Counted from the first letter of the stretch, positions 33,944-46,955 are shown. The stretch: DNA of 64,000 bases from Phragmites australis (GCF_958298935.1 NC_084936.1:9431501-9495500), one strand, 5' to 3'. Notes: a model not told the origin generated them from the letters alone. Made by a program: numbers and translations.

Positions 33944-35915
33944 GAGAAGGAAAAGACAAATAGGTACCAACACGACGAGTTATTAACCTAGTGTTTGGTC
34001 ATATTGTTCTTCTAGCTAGCTGTTCGATTTGTATCGTTTTACAGCATTAACCCATCATCCCAGTCAGCGCTAGGCGGTATTATTAGAGCATAGCTACGGT
34101 CATAAGAACAACTAGACAAAGTATAGCAATCCAAGTGCTCACCTTTTGCATGTGGCTCAGTTAGAGAACGCACCAAGAAAGATGACTGAAGCAATGGAAG
34201 AGAAGATGTGTGAGGTGGAGTGTGTTTGGAGGTTAGTCTAGGATCATGTCACCATGAGCTTTCTCCCAAGAGTGGCACTAGAATTCTTTGTGTACCATAC
34301 ATTTATTTTCCCGGTGCCTCACAATTCTATGTAACGTTCACACAACATCCGTTCATGACTACATAGAACTGCACACTTGTACATTCTTTTTCATTGCGCG
34401 GGGTTGTGAAAAAGTGAAACGAGAAAAGAAATGGAAAGGCAGAAGCGGTTAAATGTCATATATATGGTTAGGGGTATATAACGAGAGGTATGAAGTAAAA
34501 GTAGAGTGACACATACAAAGGTATAAATATGAGTAGTTACAAAGAAACAAGGGAAATAAATAGCCCTGAAATGTGTGCATATGGTAGCACAATGGCAAAT
34601 CTTCTTTGGTAGTTTCGTTTCACTGCGGATACGGACGTGATCAAGCTAAAGAACGAAACATTGATGGTAATCAATTGTCTATTTCGTATTAGGTCTCATC
34701 TAGCTAGTAGCTACGTTTAATAACTTTTTCACACGGAAATTCATCTAGCTAGTAGCTACTTCTTGTAATTTTTCCACAGTGAAATTTTTTAGATGTCGCG
34801 CCACAACCTCTTAGTGCTGGTGGACGGTTAGTGATTGATTTTTGGCCGAGTTCATCATGTCCACTTGCTGCATTTTCCCAAGCCGAGCGGCTGGCAGAGC
34901 ACGAGATGCATTGAAGCAAGCCGGGCACTCCATGGAGTAAACAAATATTTGAGGTTTCTGCAATTCCTGTAAATCGATAGATTGTTGGAGAAGAGGAACT
35001 GTCGTAAGTTGATAAGTTTCAAGGAAAGAAGTTCTATGAAAAAAGATGTAGCTAGTGTATTGCCGATTGACCTTTGACAGTTCAGCCGGGCTGAGAGGAA
35101 AGGAAGGAGGGGGAAAAGAGTGGGCTCGACCCAGAAGAAAAAGTCTAAGAAAAAACATAAAAAGAAACGGGCTTAGCCCAAATGAATTCGGTTTTGACCA
35201 AAAGCATTCTCGATTTCTTTTTATTTTTTTTCTTATTTATGTTTATGTTGTTCCATTATTCCACAAAATCAAACAAAAACCAATGAAATATCATAAGACT
35301 TCAAACAAATCTGGAAACATTCTAATAAATAAAAGTGAGCATGATGAACATAACAAAAATATTTCTTGCTCTTGATAATATTTATGATGACCTTAAATTA
35401 ATTCTAAGTCTCATTTAACTTCTTTTATATTATTGCTTTATTATTATTATTATTATTGTTAATTAATTTATGTACTATTAATTTAAGAACGTGAAATTGG
35501 GTTATATCTTACCAGAATGCTATGGATTCATAGAGAAACAACCTCCTCGGAGTGCAACACTAGTATGAACGTTTATTGTGCTTGTATGGTCACTAAGCCT
35601 TCGATGCGGAGACTTTTGGTAGGAGGATGTTCAAGTGTCCTAGAATAGAGCTTAATCTAATGGTATGTTTCTCTTTCCCACTCTTTCATACCTCCCAATT
35701 CCATATTCTAAACTACGCTTTTTATACCACATTTATCAACAACAACCTTATGAATTCAATCAATGGATCAACATGGTGTGGCCGTCGTACAATGAGGGCT
35801 AGATTAGAGAGGCTGTGGGGAATCGTCCAAATAGTATTCTAATTAATCATTAAGTTGATCATTTTCATAATCACGATTGCAATGATTAACCAGAATATTA
35901 TTTCGGTAGTCCTGT
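33944..35915. other. unassigned interval with a 45-bp tandem duplication
   Basis: No gene is supported. Two adjacent 45-bp units at 34696-34740 and 34741-34785 begin TCATCTAGCTAGTAGCTAC and then diverge moderately. The remainder is AT-rich with short chance frames. Confidence 0.5.
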
Positions 35916-38295
35916 CATGTATTTTATACCCAAGATTGGAACACACGCTATTCCAACATATATCAGCACAACAAAGCTTAATAAAGAGCGAGTAATGAAA
36001 TTATAATAAAAGTTTTTAAGTATTAACAATTTCGAACAATTTATAACAAAAGAGAGAGCTAGGGGGACAAGAAAACAGATCACCACCTACGGAGCGGAAG
36101 CCAAAATCTATTAACAACGAAGATAGGTGGAGACATATACCCTTAGTTTCCACCCTAAAATAATGTCACACAAGTAGTTTGCACTACTCATCCCCACCAC
36201 CAACCTCGGCAGGCGCAAAGTAGCCGAACACTACCTCCTCCATGTCGGTAGCACCTGAAACAACAATGTGAATACTAAGGTACTCGTAAGACTTAATTTA
36301 TATTAGGTACATATAAATAACCTGACTCTAAGGATTATGCAAGTGGATGAATTAGCAAGGATCAGCCATAAGGTTAAATAAACAAAGCAGTTTCGACACA
36401 AATATGTGAGCATATATTCTTAACCACATGCATCTTTCTACCCCGTGATCCTCAACATAAACTTATATGTAATTGGAACTATCATAAACATATCCATAAC
36501 AGAATCATCTCAACCACATCCCAACATACCATACTACATTATCCCACATTCGTTACTCTGCAACTGTTGCAAATGGACAGAAGCATGCTCATGACCGACA
36601 GCGTGGCAATTTGAATTGTTCTTACACCATGCAGGGGGTACATCTTTAACCACACATCATGAGGATCATTCGGCTTGCGTGACCATACATGTCCACATAA
36701 AGGGGTACTCGTGATAACCTTTTTCAAGTAAGCTCCGACCGGTTGGGACATGCGCCTCTAGGTGCGTGGGTCATCTAGAACTACTCCCAGAGCAAACTAG
36801 ATACCCCTACAAACTTATTATGCCCATGACACCCGAGACGTTCAAGCCAAAGGATCACAGCTATACAAGGTATTCAGCTCACCTGTCCCATATCCTGGTA
36901 TATGGTAAGTACAGAAAGTGCTAGAACGAACTGCAACAACAGTTAGTACTTAATCAACGCAAGCAACCTATGGAATCCGGGTTCCTCTCCTGAACTACCC
37001 CTAGCACTGCCCACTTCTCGTCTTATCCTCACATCTAATACATCCCAATATCTTGATTATCATTGTGAACAATAATAAGTCCTAAGCTTGCGAACAATGG
37101 TTGAACCATTACTCGACTTCTACCGAGTACCTATGTGTTGCTAAGCATTTCGCTTAACCCTTTTAAGTTAGATAATCTCATGATTATACCCAGCCTACAA
37201 GAACGGAGATCTTCAATACAAGATAGGGACAAATGCAACAATTAGGTGCTTCCCGATTTCCCCACATTAACTAATTCAACATGCATAACATACATAGAGT
37301 ATAATTATCAATTTAGGCATCACATGATCCAAATAATAGGTTGCATATGCTTATATGCTTGCCTTGCTACTCCAATGACTGCCTAATACTTTCGGCGCAA
37401 CACTCATAGAATTCCAGTAATTAAATGTCACCTTCACTTACATGAACCATTGGCGTTTCGCTCTCTAAACAAATCAAGGATGCATCGCATAAATAAATAA
37501 ATGACAAAAAAGTGTGCATATGATGCATGCTTGCAAAATAATAGATCGACATGTTTCGAAAACATTTGCAAAAGATCGCAAAACAATTAGGGTTTCAAAA
37601 GTTTGAACATCGGATAAGATAACCTAAGTGTGTAAGGTCTTCAGCAGGTAGTGGTCAAACCGATGACATAGTGCTGGTCAGACCACCGGCATGCAGAGAG
37701 GTTTGGTGTCTGGCGATCAGACCAAAGGCATATCGACGGTCAAACCGGCAGCTGGCAGTCAGATTGGCCCTAATGGTGGTCAGACCACGAGTCCCTGTCG
37801 GCAACACCTTTGTGAGGTCGCCGGCAAAGGCTTCGGTGAGGCTTTCTACTGTGAAGGGTACTAAAACATCATAGGAGACTAGTGGAGTACTTCTAGGGTG
37901 GTTTGGACAATATTCACCGAGCTGAACTCGGAAAACTCCATGAATGGGGTCTGAACTAGGGTTGAATTTGAGCCTAAATGACATGAGGGTCGAATCGAGC
38001 TCGGAAACAATGGGAAAATAGTAAGGGATGCCTCACCTTGACATAGGGAAACTTTCTAGTAGAGGGGTCCACTCGGGGGAGGCTTCGATTTGGAGATCAG
38101 GCTCCGGGGTGGTGCGCGAGCTTGAGGTGGATGAACTCACATGGAAGACATCTCTAGCGAAGAGGATGAAGGGGATGAGCTTAGGGAAGTCTTTGGGAAG
38201 CTTGGGGGAAGTGCCCGCTGTTGAAATCAGGTCGTCGGGGTTGTCCTATTCCTTCTCCCCTTTTGTTTGTGTGAAGAGAGTGAGTGAGAGTGAGA

Positions 38296-38335
<40 letters not shown>

Positions 38336-38500
38336 TCGATTTCCTTAAGCGGACGCTCTGCGCTGTGGTGGTCAGGCAGCAGGTAATCCCAGTAAGTCTG
38401 CGGGAACCGTCTTTTCCCACTTTTCTTCCTTTTTCTATTCTTCTTATTATCTAAAGCAGTTAGGGCTTTCCTAAAGAGCTCTAGACCATCTCCTAAGTAC
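35916..38500 (-). repeat. possible gypsy LTR or leader remnant
   Basis: The left edge TGTCATGTATTTTATACCC resembles one end of large gypsy LTRs, and a TACTAAGGTACTCGTAAG segment near 36275 parallels GTACATGGAGTACTTAGTAAG near 41362 in another LTR-like block. Repeated GGTCAGACCA-type motifs occupy 37640-37800. No coding frame and no partner LTR were identified, so type and limits are tentative. Confidence 0.3.
38299..38331. repeat. (GA)n microsatellite
   Basis: About sixteen uninterrupted GA units, preceded by imperfect GAGT/GAGA runs from about 38275. Confidence 0.9.
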
Positions 38501-39130
38501 TTTTGAAACACGTTTAAAACTTAATAAATAAATATGTAGAAACAATTACCATGATGATTATGCATGCTTAACTATGCAATTAACATTTTGAAATGTGATA
38601 GAGGCCGAAACAAAAAAAAGGAGTATGTCCTTAGGATGGAGGAAGCACACAAGAGGCAAGAGAAACATTGGATGTAGCACGAGGAACAGAGGAACATCAG
38701 CGATGAGAACAAGAATGCAAGCGGTGGGATGATGACCTTCAAAGGCGGAATGAGGAAAGCCACCTCCAGGAGGAGGAATTAAAGAGGCATGAGGATAAAC
38801 TTCATAGGCATGAAAAACTACTTTAGAGTGTATTGCTCTCCTGCATCGCCAAGAAGAGAAGTGCAAAGTAGCGAACGAGAGAAGGGGGAAATATCCCCGC
38901 TCCACGCAGTAGAATCCTTATTTTATCCCGGGTATGTTACTATCATAAATAAAATACAAAAGTTTTTTAATAACCATAGATATCTTGTATCCACATCTAT
39001 TTGTCAATAAAAATATCAGGTTCTACTATCCAATGAAAGTACTACTGCACAAATTAAAAAACATCTTGTCTTATATAAAATTTGCTATATCTATGGTGGG
39101 AAATGTAAATTTTATAAAAACACCATTCTC
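38501..39130. other. unassigned interval, possible decayed coding fragment
   Basis: Between 38610 and 38830 plus-strand translations in shifting frames are rich in glutamate, lysine, arginine and histidine (EEAHKRQEKHW; LQEEELKRHEDKLHRHEK), like the coiled-coil parts of transposon-encoded proteins. Stops and shifts break it and no family can be named. Confidence 0.3.
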
Positions 39131-39331
39131 ATTTCTCGCTCTGGGTGGGCTAGAAATATTTCTCAACCATTTCTCTCCCCCTAGGTGAGCAAGAAATATT
39201 TCTCTCCCTCAGGCGGGCGAGAAGACCCTCTGCATAGCCACATTGGCATGCCACATCATTTCTCACCCACTGAAAGGGTGAGACATATCAGCAAGTGATC
39301 TATATTTCTCATCCGTTCAGTGGGAGAGAAG
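39131..39331. repeat. cluster of five short imperfect palindromes
   Basis: Five units of 26-29 bp at 39131-39157, 39169-39197, 39198-39224, 39258-39283 and 39304-39331 each begin ATTTCTC followed by a C-rich arm and end with a G-rich arm plus GAGA or AGAAA, so each can fold as a hairpin. The loops differ. No element ends or coding frame explain the cluster. Confidence 0.65.
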
Positions 39332-39863
39332 CACATATTTTTGTTAATTTTGGAAACAGATGCATATTTCTGCTATTTTTGAAAATAAAAAATATATAAA
39401 TAAAAAATTGAAAAGGGTCCATGGAGCTTGGTTCTGAAGCCCAGTTCCTAAACCATGAAAGGCATGTACATAGCTCATAATTTGGTCAGATCTACTTGAG
39501 AGCTGAAAGAGAACTAATCGCCCATAGATTTATCCTTTTCCAAGTCAAATTTTGGTTCAGTTTCTGTAGCACATTGGCAAAACATCTAACAAAATCTGAT
39601 CTTTGCAAGAAAGGAAAGTCCTCAACACGCGGCTTCAATACAAAATGCAGGACATCACTATCAATGAACTTGTCCATATAATACACTCCTAAGTCCGAAT
39701 TATAGGGGCTGGGAAATTAGAAGTGTTGGGATGTCTGAATTTGGCAAATAGGATAAGGGTTTACCATTTGAACAGTGGTTTCTCCAAATCATTAATTCAT
39801 ATTTGTATAATTGCATTCAAGAGAGAAGTATGGATGTGAATACGCTATATTATTGGTGTCCTC
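39332..39863. other. unassigned interval
   Basis: I see no coding sequence or repeat here between the palindrome cluster and the small hAT element. Confidence 0.5.
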
Positions 39864-40510
39864 TAAAGGTGAAAACGGGTCGGAAAGAAATCTCGGATAT
39901 CGGATCGGATATCAAATTTAGATGTAGGGAGTTAGGTATACGTCGGATTTCGGATATCCAAGAATAAATCGGATATATTAAAGACTATTTGATAACTATC
40001 TGAGACTATCTTTTTGGAGCTTGTAACATTTTTATATGGAGTTAGATAGAGATGATCTTTATATGAGAATTGTAGCTCTTGACGAGATCTAAAAGTTTAG
40101 AGTTGATACTTTTTTCATTTGAAGTTATTAATATGTTCAAATAATTAGTAAAAACTTCAGCCAGCATATTGTAACTTCTTCAATTTCGTTCTAACATAAC
40201 TCTTTACATGGAAGATATTATTGATTTACCTGTTGGATCTCTAATATAGTTGAGTTTTTGATATGTGAAATGGTCGAACAATCATAACATATATGATATA
40301 TATAGTTGTTACTTTTACTCAATATCCGAATAAATATTCGTAACCGATATTATCTGCATCTGACTCGTCACATATTTGATATGTATTCGTGACCGAGACT
40401 ATCTACATCTATCCAACATCATTAGTGTTTAGCTCTGATTCTAATGAAAACAATGTGAGATAGATATAGGATCAACGATATCCATCCATATCCAATCCAA
40501 TTACACCCTG
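39864..40510. mobile_element. non-autonomous hAT element
   Basis: The 647-bp element is flanked by GTGTCCTC (39856-39863) and GTCTCCTC (40511-40518), an 8-bp target duplication with one mismatch. The termini read TAAAGGTGAAAACGG and, inverted, CAGGGTGTAATTGG. The ends are rich in GGATATCGGAT-type motifs, as in the small hAT at 52963-53563. There is no coding sequence. Confidence 0.7.
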
Positions 40511-41050
40511 GTCTCCTCATACAAAATAATATGGTACTATCCGCATTTGATAATGCAATATGTATCTGATCAATTGGTTCTTTCTTTATTAGTTATCCTA
40601 ATTCATCATTTTACATTATTTCGTCTGTGTTTCTTATGAGAATCCAAGCATACCATTATCTTGCAATGCATTAATTATTTTTGGAGGTGATGTAAAAATT
40701 AATTAAGCTGATGACCGAATTGATATTATATTTGATTTTTATTCATGTTCGATCTATATCTAGCGCCCAACAACATCTGAGCTCGTATACGCATTAGACT
40801 TCAAAATATGAGTGCGGATGTGATGTGGCCAATATTGGACTCAATATATATATTTCATCCCTTATCAAACCTAGGTAACGCATTGCTCAGATGTACGAGT
40901 TTCTTTGTTACGAAAATGATGGAATGCTAATTTAAGCTAGTCTCATGCCAATTAAGTATAGCATTCATCTGCAGTATGGTAAGTAAGTTGCTGGGGGACC
41001 AAAGGAAAAGTTCATCTGTAAAGTCTCACTCCATGCTCCATTCGGCAGCT
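40511..41050. other. unassigned AT-rich interval
   Basis: Nothing recognisable was found between the small hAT element and the following LTR-like block. Confidence 0.5.
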
Positions 41051-42709
41051 GTCACCTCCGGTTTTAATAGACAAAATCAATTATATATGCCTACAAAGTT
41101 TAATACACATAAGAACATCATAGGTGAAGTAACAAAATTAATACTTTAACTTATAACCGTTTAGCTCTTACACAAAGACTTCACCTAAATAACTCAAATA
41201 ACCAAACTATAGCAACTAAACGACGGCAACAGAAAGAAAGCATTGGCAACCAGAACAACTCTACATGCACCGACTGGGGAACGCGATCCTAGAACATTAG
41301 GTCGTCGTCTTGAAAATCCTCCACTAAGCAGCATATGAATTGCAAGAGATAACAAGGGTGAGTACATGGAGTACTTAGTAAGTGTGGGAAAAATAATGAT
41401 ATAGACTTACAAGAATAGACTGACACATGATATATTTGAATAAATAAGAGTAAAGAAAACAGTAATGTAATTGAAAAGTATTAAACAATTATTAAGTGAT
41501 TATACCTGTATGTCCCAAACTATAATTATCCGAGAATAACCACCTTGCAAATCATAACCAGCTAATCATCACCAAAATCATACCCATAACCAACTAATCA
41601 TGTGAGGATCCAAGTCTTCTATAACTGCGAGCACGACTGTTATAACAGTTTACACTCTACAGAGGTTGTCCAACTTTTAGCCACGAGTCGTGATATCCTT
41701 GTGTCGTGTTTGCAAGACACTTAACACACACCAGTGGTGTGCCACCAGGAGAATCTCTACGAACATGGTTTATCAATTAGGTCCTGGTATTCCAACGAAT
41801 GCTAGCCATGTATCTAATCAATATGCTAATCCTTACCCATATCGGTCTTGTGTTTGGTACGGTATTTCTTGGGTTGTCACTCCACGAATTGGTCCTTAAT
41901 CAGGTTACACATGTTTTATTTGTTCATACTTGGAAAAAGACTATCCAACGGTTATAACTATCAAATGTATAGGACATCTAGAATCTATACAAATATTAAT
42001 GGACATCTAGAACCATAGCAAATGTTAAGGACATCGAACCTATCATTATGCTTGGAACGTATCCACAAGTACCAACATTATCAAAGGCATCTCTTTGCCT
42101 AAGTCCTAAGTTTCATGTTGCTACGTCATGTTTATCACCATAGTTGCATATGTCCATTAATCAATTTTATGACACTTCCCAGCATGGCTAAGCAATTCTA
42201 CCCAAAAGACTCATACCAACTACCACTTAGGCTTCAAGGAATATAAAGAAAGAACTAGGTAAACCCTAACATATGTGACTACACATCAAGTTGACATACT
42301 ATTGGAGCAAGAGTTTGTCTTGCCGCAGCAAGTACGGCGAGAATTTCTTCTAAGGAGGAGACTCAATCTTGGAGATGGAGTTTAAGAGGAAGGAACACTA
42401 CAAATGTATTGATGGTAGAAAAAAATGGGTCGATCTGGGGGGAGTATCACAGCGTGACTTGGTGTTTTTTCACCTCTTTCTCTTTCTGCCGTCTAGCCCG
42501 TGTCTCTCGCCAGGCGACTAGGGCTCCTATTTATAGGGTCGTGCATAGCTTGGCATACAAGTTTATCATAATGTACAAATATCTGGGATCTGACCGAATT
42601 ACTGGACCTTATCCTGGATAAACACTTTCTACCCTATCTGGGAGATAAATATCCATCGTAGTAACTATCGTGGTGCCTGCCCCCTGAAGGCGGCGGGCCG
42701 GTCGCTAAT
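41051..42709 (-). repeat. probable gypsy LTR remnant, minus strand
   Basis: The left edge TGTCACCTCCGGTTTTAATAG is like the termini of large grass gypsy LTRs. On the minus strand CCTATAAATAGGAGCC near 42530 resembles an LTR TATA box. No internal domains or second LTR were found. The right edge is hidden by the LTR element starting at 42710. Confidence 0.4.
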
Positions 42710-43229
42710 TGCGGCCTGGTGCCGTATTGTCAGGGGTGTCAGGATAGCCTCCATTACGTCAGGGTGTCAGAGCGGTGCCCACCATCCTAGGCATTTAATG
42801 CTGGTCACTTCCTTCTGGTAGATCTTTTCTGAGGCCTGATGACTCACCCTGTATCCTCCGGGAAGCCGGCCCGAGCAGCTGGAGATGGGGGCCTTGGGAG
42901 GCATGGCTCCGAGAGGTGAAGGCTTCGGGAGGTAGGACTCCGGAAGGCTGGTGCTTCAAGAGGTCGAGGCTCCGGGGGACCGAGGCTTCGGGAGACTGAG
43001 GTTTCGGGTGATCGGGCTTCGGGAGGCCGGGCTTTGGGAGGCTGAGCCTTCGTGAGGCCGAGCTGATTAAGCCAAGGGAAGGCTTTGCAGGTACGAAGAG
43101 GTGGCGCGAAGGAGCCCGATGGCTTTGGAGGTAGAGCCTTTAGCTAAGGGTCCAGAGATCAAGGCTCCGGAGGGACCTGGATAGTAATCTTCAACCATTA
43201 TCCTCAGCCTGGTTTATTTTTTCCCAACA
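42710..43229 (-). repeat. 3' LTR of the Tat-like element
   Basis: It aligns with 49410-49955 from GCGGCCTGGTGCC to the shared CCCAACA end. It contains many short GGCTTCGGGAGG-type repeats. The boundary at the low-coordinate side is uncertain by tens of bases. Confidence 0.75.
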
Positions 43230-43247
43230 GTACCCCCTCATTCTCAG
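43230..43247 (-). promoter_or_regulatory. polypurine tract of the Tat-like element
   Basis: On the minus strand GAGAATGAGGGGGTAC directly precedes the TGTTGGG LTR start, the expected place for the plus-strand primer. Confidence 0.65.
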
Positions 43248-43889
43248 GCCCCGATATTTCGGAGGGGGGAGAGGATGTAGAGGAAAACCAACCCCAGCCT
43301 GGTATAGTATCAAGGATGCCTGATGGCAATTCCCTGTCCTTAAGAAGTTTTTACGTTGGGAACCGTGGGCATCGATAGCGAGGCCCAAGGCTGGTGGCGT
43401 ACTGGTGGTGGCAATCGGCTCTGGAGCTTGTTGGAGCTGTCATGCGCAGTGTTGGGAACCCGGGCCAGAGGGGTGTTGATGGATGTGGTGTACTTTGGGG
43501 TCCGTGCCGAGGCTGATACAGGCTATCTGGATTCCTTCGGTAATGGTTCTTCTTGCCTTTTGAGGTCGCCAGAGTAGAGATTATGTGTAGGATCGGAGGA
43601 CCCTACGCGTTTGCCTGGCAGGATGAGACGTGCCACTACTGCGTTTTGACTAGATAATGCGGGGGATCGTTTAGGATTTTGTGCCCATGCCCCTATCACG
43701 TGACGAAAGGAGTCTGGGTTATTAATGTGACGGGACGTCCGTGCGAGAAAATGAGGCATTCGTTGTGGAGCACCGTCACGTGCTGGCGGAACGACCGGGG
43801 TATGGCCACGGTCCCCTCAAGCATTCAATGGGGGATACCGCTGCGTCATTCCGCTTCATCTCCCGAGCTTGCGTGGCTCCTTGGCCCGG

Positions 43890-43897
43890 GTATAAAG
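43890..43897 (+). promoter_or_regulatory. TATA-like box upstream of the antisense frame
   Basis: GTATAAAG lies about 65 bp before the ATG at 43960 on the plus strand, opposite to the element's own direction, within a GC-rich context (GGCCCGG just upstream). Confidence 0.4.
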
Positions 43898-43959
43898 CTG
43901 GGGTCACCTGGCTGGATTCTCAACAGCCCTACGAGTGATCAGTTAACCTTGACTTGAGT

Positions 43960-44445
43960 ATGGTGTCATCTTCCTCCTTATCCTCTTCGGAGATGTCGAT
44001 GATCTCGATGGCTTCTTCGGGAGCCGGACCATTTTAGTCGTCGGTAGAGGCACTGGTGGACATGCTGCTTCCATCCCTGCGGGGGAGGCGGCTGCATGCT
44101 GCTCCGGCCCGACCCTTGGCTTGGGATGCCACTCCCGTCAGGATCATTGATATCTTTGATGACGATGAGGAGACTAACTAGGATCTCCTGCGGGGGGAGA
44201 GCAATGAGGAGAAGTAGGCAACTTTGACGGTGAAGGAGGAGGCTAGGAAGGCAAGAGAGAAGGCCCCGCTGGTGACCTCCTCGGACTCTTCTTTGTCCTC
44301 TAACAGCTCGAGAGCTGGCTACCGTATTGGCTTCCGCAGCGGTAGGCCGCAGATGAGGCGCATATGACGCCCCATGCGTGGCCCCTGCCAGGACCCGTAG
44401 GAGGTGAAGGCGGTCTTCTCGAGGGAGATCTTGGTGAAGTCGTGA
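43960..44445 (+). pseudogene. decayed antisense frame in the Tat-like element
   Basis: From ATG at 43960 one frame runs 162 codons to 44445, interrupted only by stop codons and not by frameshifts. It is serine-rich at the start (MVSSSSLSSSEMSMIS), then shows IIDIFDDDEE, VKEEARKAREKAP and a second serine block. The internal stops (four TAG, one TGA) are of the kind made from CAG or CGA by C-to-T change. It runs opposite to the element near its 3' LTR, like the antisense frames of Grande-type Tat elements. The product is unknown. Confidence 0.45.
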
Positions 44446-45084
44446 GGCATTTATGTCTCACGGTCGACCATGGCCTTGATGTGGGCCCATGGCTTGATTT
44501 AGTCACCTTGTACTCTTTCTCACCCTGGTTTGCTCTGTCGGGGTCTATCTTCTTCGTAGCAATCTCTGTATTGTCGCTTTTGTATGTCCGCTGGATGTAC
44601 TAGTTGTTTAATAATATAATATGGACCTTTGGGGATGTTCGTGTCTCTTTCTGTATCAGAGTGCAAGGGGATCTTTCGAACGGGTAACCGTATGTGTGTG
44701 TGCCTTCGTGCCTTCGAGCCGCACTTCTTCGTCCCCTTCGTAGGTGATGGCTGGTTTTTCGGATGATCGAGGTACCGAGCCTTCGCATAGATCATCGGCA
44801 GTTTCATTCCTTCTGAGGGGAGAGGTGGCCTCAAGAATCTTGTGGTGGTAGATACATAGGGTAACTAAGGAGAGCCGGGTGAAGCAGTGGCGACCTCGTC
44901 ATTCCCGGTTATTGTGTATTCCTCGGGCTCGGCACTGGTAGGGCCTTCTTCTAAATTTGTTCCAGATTTCTGACCCAGTGAAGTCCATCTGCAACCTTTG
45001 GAGACAAGCTTCAGAGGTGGTCCTCGACCCTTGGGATCTCAGCCACTGCCCAACTTTGGAGGTGATCTTCTTAAAGCATGGTGA

Positions 45085-46140
45085 CAACGTTGTTAGAGGC
45101 AAAGCCGAAGGCTAGACGGGAGAGGTGGTCCGTGACCCCCTCGGCCCTTAGCTGCTGCCCGGCTCCAGAGGTACTCCGTCCGGATCCTGGCGATGGAGTA
45201 TCAGAGGCGAAGCTGAAGGCTAGATAGGAGAGGTGGTCCGTGACCCCCTCGGCCCTTAGCCGCTGCCCGGCTCTGGAGGTACTCCGTCCAGACCCTGGCG
45301 ATGGCGTCTCAGAGGTGAAGCCGAAGGCTAGGTGGGAGAGGTGGTCCGCGACCCCTCGACCTTAGCCACTGCAAGGCTCCAGAGGTACTCCGTCCGAAGC
45401 CTGGTGACGGTGTGTCGGAGGCGAAGCCGAAGGCCAGGCGGGAGAGATGGTTTGCAACCCCCTCGGCCCTTAGTCACTGCTTGGCTCCGGAGGTACTCCA
45501 TCTGGAGCCTGGCGATGACGTGTCGGAGGCAAAGCCGAATGCTAGGCGGAAGAGGTGGTCTGCAACCCCCTCGGCCCTTATCCGCTGCCGGCTCCAGAGT
45601 TACTCCGTCGGGAGCCTAGCGAAGGTGTGTCAGAGTCGAAGCTGAAGGCTAGGCGGGAGAGGTGGTCCGCGATCCCCTTGGCCCTTAGCCACTGCTCGGC
45701 TCTAGAGGTACTCCATTTGGAGCCTGGTGATGGCGTCTCGGAGGTAAAGCCGAAGGCTAGACAAGAGAGGTGGTCCGCGACCCCTCTCGGCCCTTAGCTG
45801 CTGCCCGGTTCTAGAGGTTCTCCGTCTGGAGCCTGGCGACAGCGTGTCAGAGGTGAAGCTGAAGGCTAGGCGGGAGAGGTGGTCTGTGACCCCCTCGGCC
45901 CTTAGCCGCTTCCTGGCTCCAGAGTTACTCCGTCCGGAGCCTAGCGACGGCATGTCGGAGGCGAAGCTGAAGGCTAGGCGGGAGAGGTGGTTTGCGACCC
46001 CCTCGGCCCTTAACCGCTGCCCAGCTCCGGAGATACTCCGTCCGGAGCCTGGCGATGGCATGTCGAAGGCGAAGCCGAAGGCTAGGCGGGAGAGGTGGTC
46101 CACGACCCACTCGGCCCTTAGCCGTTGCGATGAATTTGCG
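45085..46140. repeat. 108-bp tandem array, about ten units
   Basis: The landmark GAAGGCTAG recurs at about 45107, 45214, 45322, 45429 (as GAAGGCCAG), 45537 (variant), 45643, 45751, 45860, 45968 and 46076, a period of 107-108 bp. Each unit also holds GGGAGAGGTGGTCCGCGACC, CTCGGCCCTTAGCCGCTGCC and GAGGTACTCCGTC. Units are diverged, so the array is not recent. Both strands keep moderately long frames because 108 is a multiple of three, but shifts break them. Confidence 0.9.
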
Positions 46141-46489
46141 ACCTCTGCAATGGACAGTCGAGGGTTCCGCGCTATTTCCCGTTCCACGTAGCGTGGGCTT
46201 TTATTAAATGTCAGTATAATTTTCACAAAATGACATATGAAATGTGTCTTTAAAGGAGATGGTAGGGTAATGATTTTACCTTTTACCATACGTGTTTGAG
46301 TCATGCGGGTCATACCTTTCCCTACAGGGAAGGGGATTTTTATACCCCTTTGATCTGTTTGCTGTGCCCTTTGGAGGCTAGCAGGTTTCGTACCCCTTCG
46401 GCACAGAGGCATTTTCCTTCAAGATGCTGGGGTACTCTTCCTGTTAGGTCCTTTCAGAATCTTTTCGCCCGGCGGAGTTTTCGAAAAAC

Positions 46490-46955
46490 ATCCCCATTTG
46501 CGGGGGTTTTTGGAAGTCTCTTCATTTTAGCGGAGGTTTGGTAGCTCTCCGTTTTTGCTGGAGGTTTTGTAAAACACTCCGTTGTACGGAGGTTTTGTAA
46601 AGCTCTCCGTTTTGCCGGAGGTTTTGTAAAACACTCCGTTGTGCGGAGGCTTGGTAAAGCTCTCCATTGTGCGGAGGTTTGGTAAAGCTCTCCGATTTTG
46701 CCGGGGGTTTTGTAAAACACTCCGTTGTTTGGAGGTTTGGTGAAGCTTTTCATTTTTGCCGGAGTTTTGTAAAACACTCCGTTATGCAGAGGTTTGTTAA
46801 AGCTCTCCGTTGTGTAGAGGTTTGGTAAAGCTCTCTGTTTTTGTCGTTTTGTAAGATTCTCCATTTTTGTCGGAGGTTTTGTAAGACTCTCCATTTTTGC
46901 CGGAGGTTTTGGAAGACTCTTCGTTTTTGTCGGAGGTTTGGTAAAGCTCCTTGGC
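46490..46955. repeat. 28-bp minisatellite, about sixteen units
   Basis: GGAGGTTT recurs at 46532, 46560, 46588, 46617, 46645, 46673, 46703 and 46731 and onward, a 28-30 bp period. Units alternate GTAAAACACTCCGTTGTG and GGTAAAGCTCTCCGTTTTG versions. A minus-strand frame across it gives a repetitive lysine/proline/threonine peptide, but 28 is not a multiple of three and the frame depends on irregular spacing. Confidence 0.85.

Noticed and set aside
38558..38905. 115-residue minus-strand frame
   Set aside because: It is hydrophobic and cysteine-rich in a way typical of the complement of an acid/lysine-rich coding remnant on the plus strand.
45702..46412. 236-residue minus-strand frame over the 108-bp array
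   Set aside because: The unit is a multiple of three and GC-rich, so long frames arise on both strands without a gene; the plus-strand frames there are equally long.
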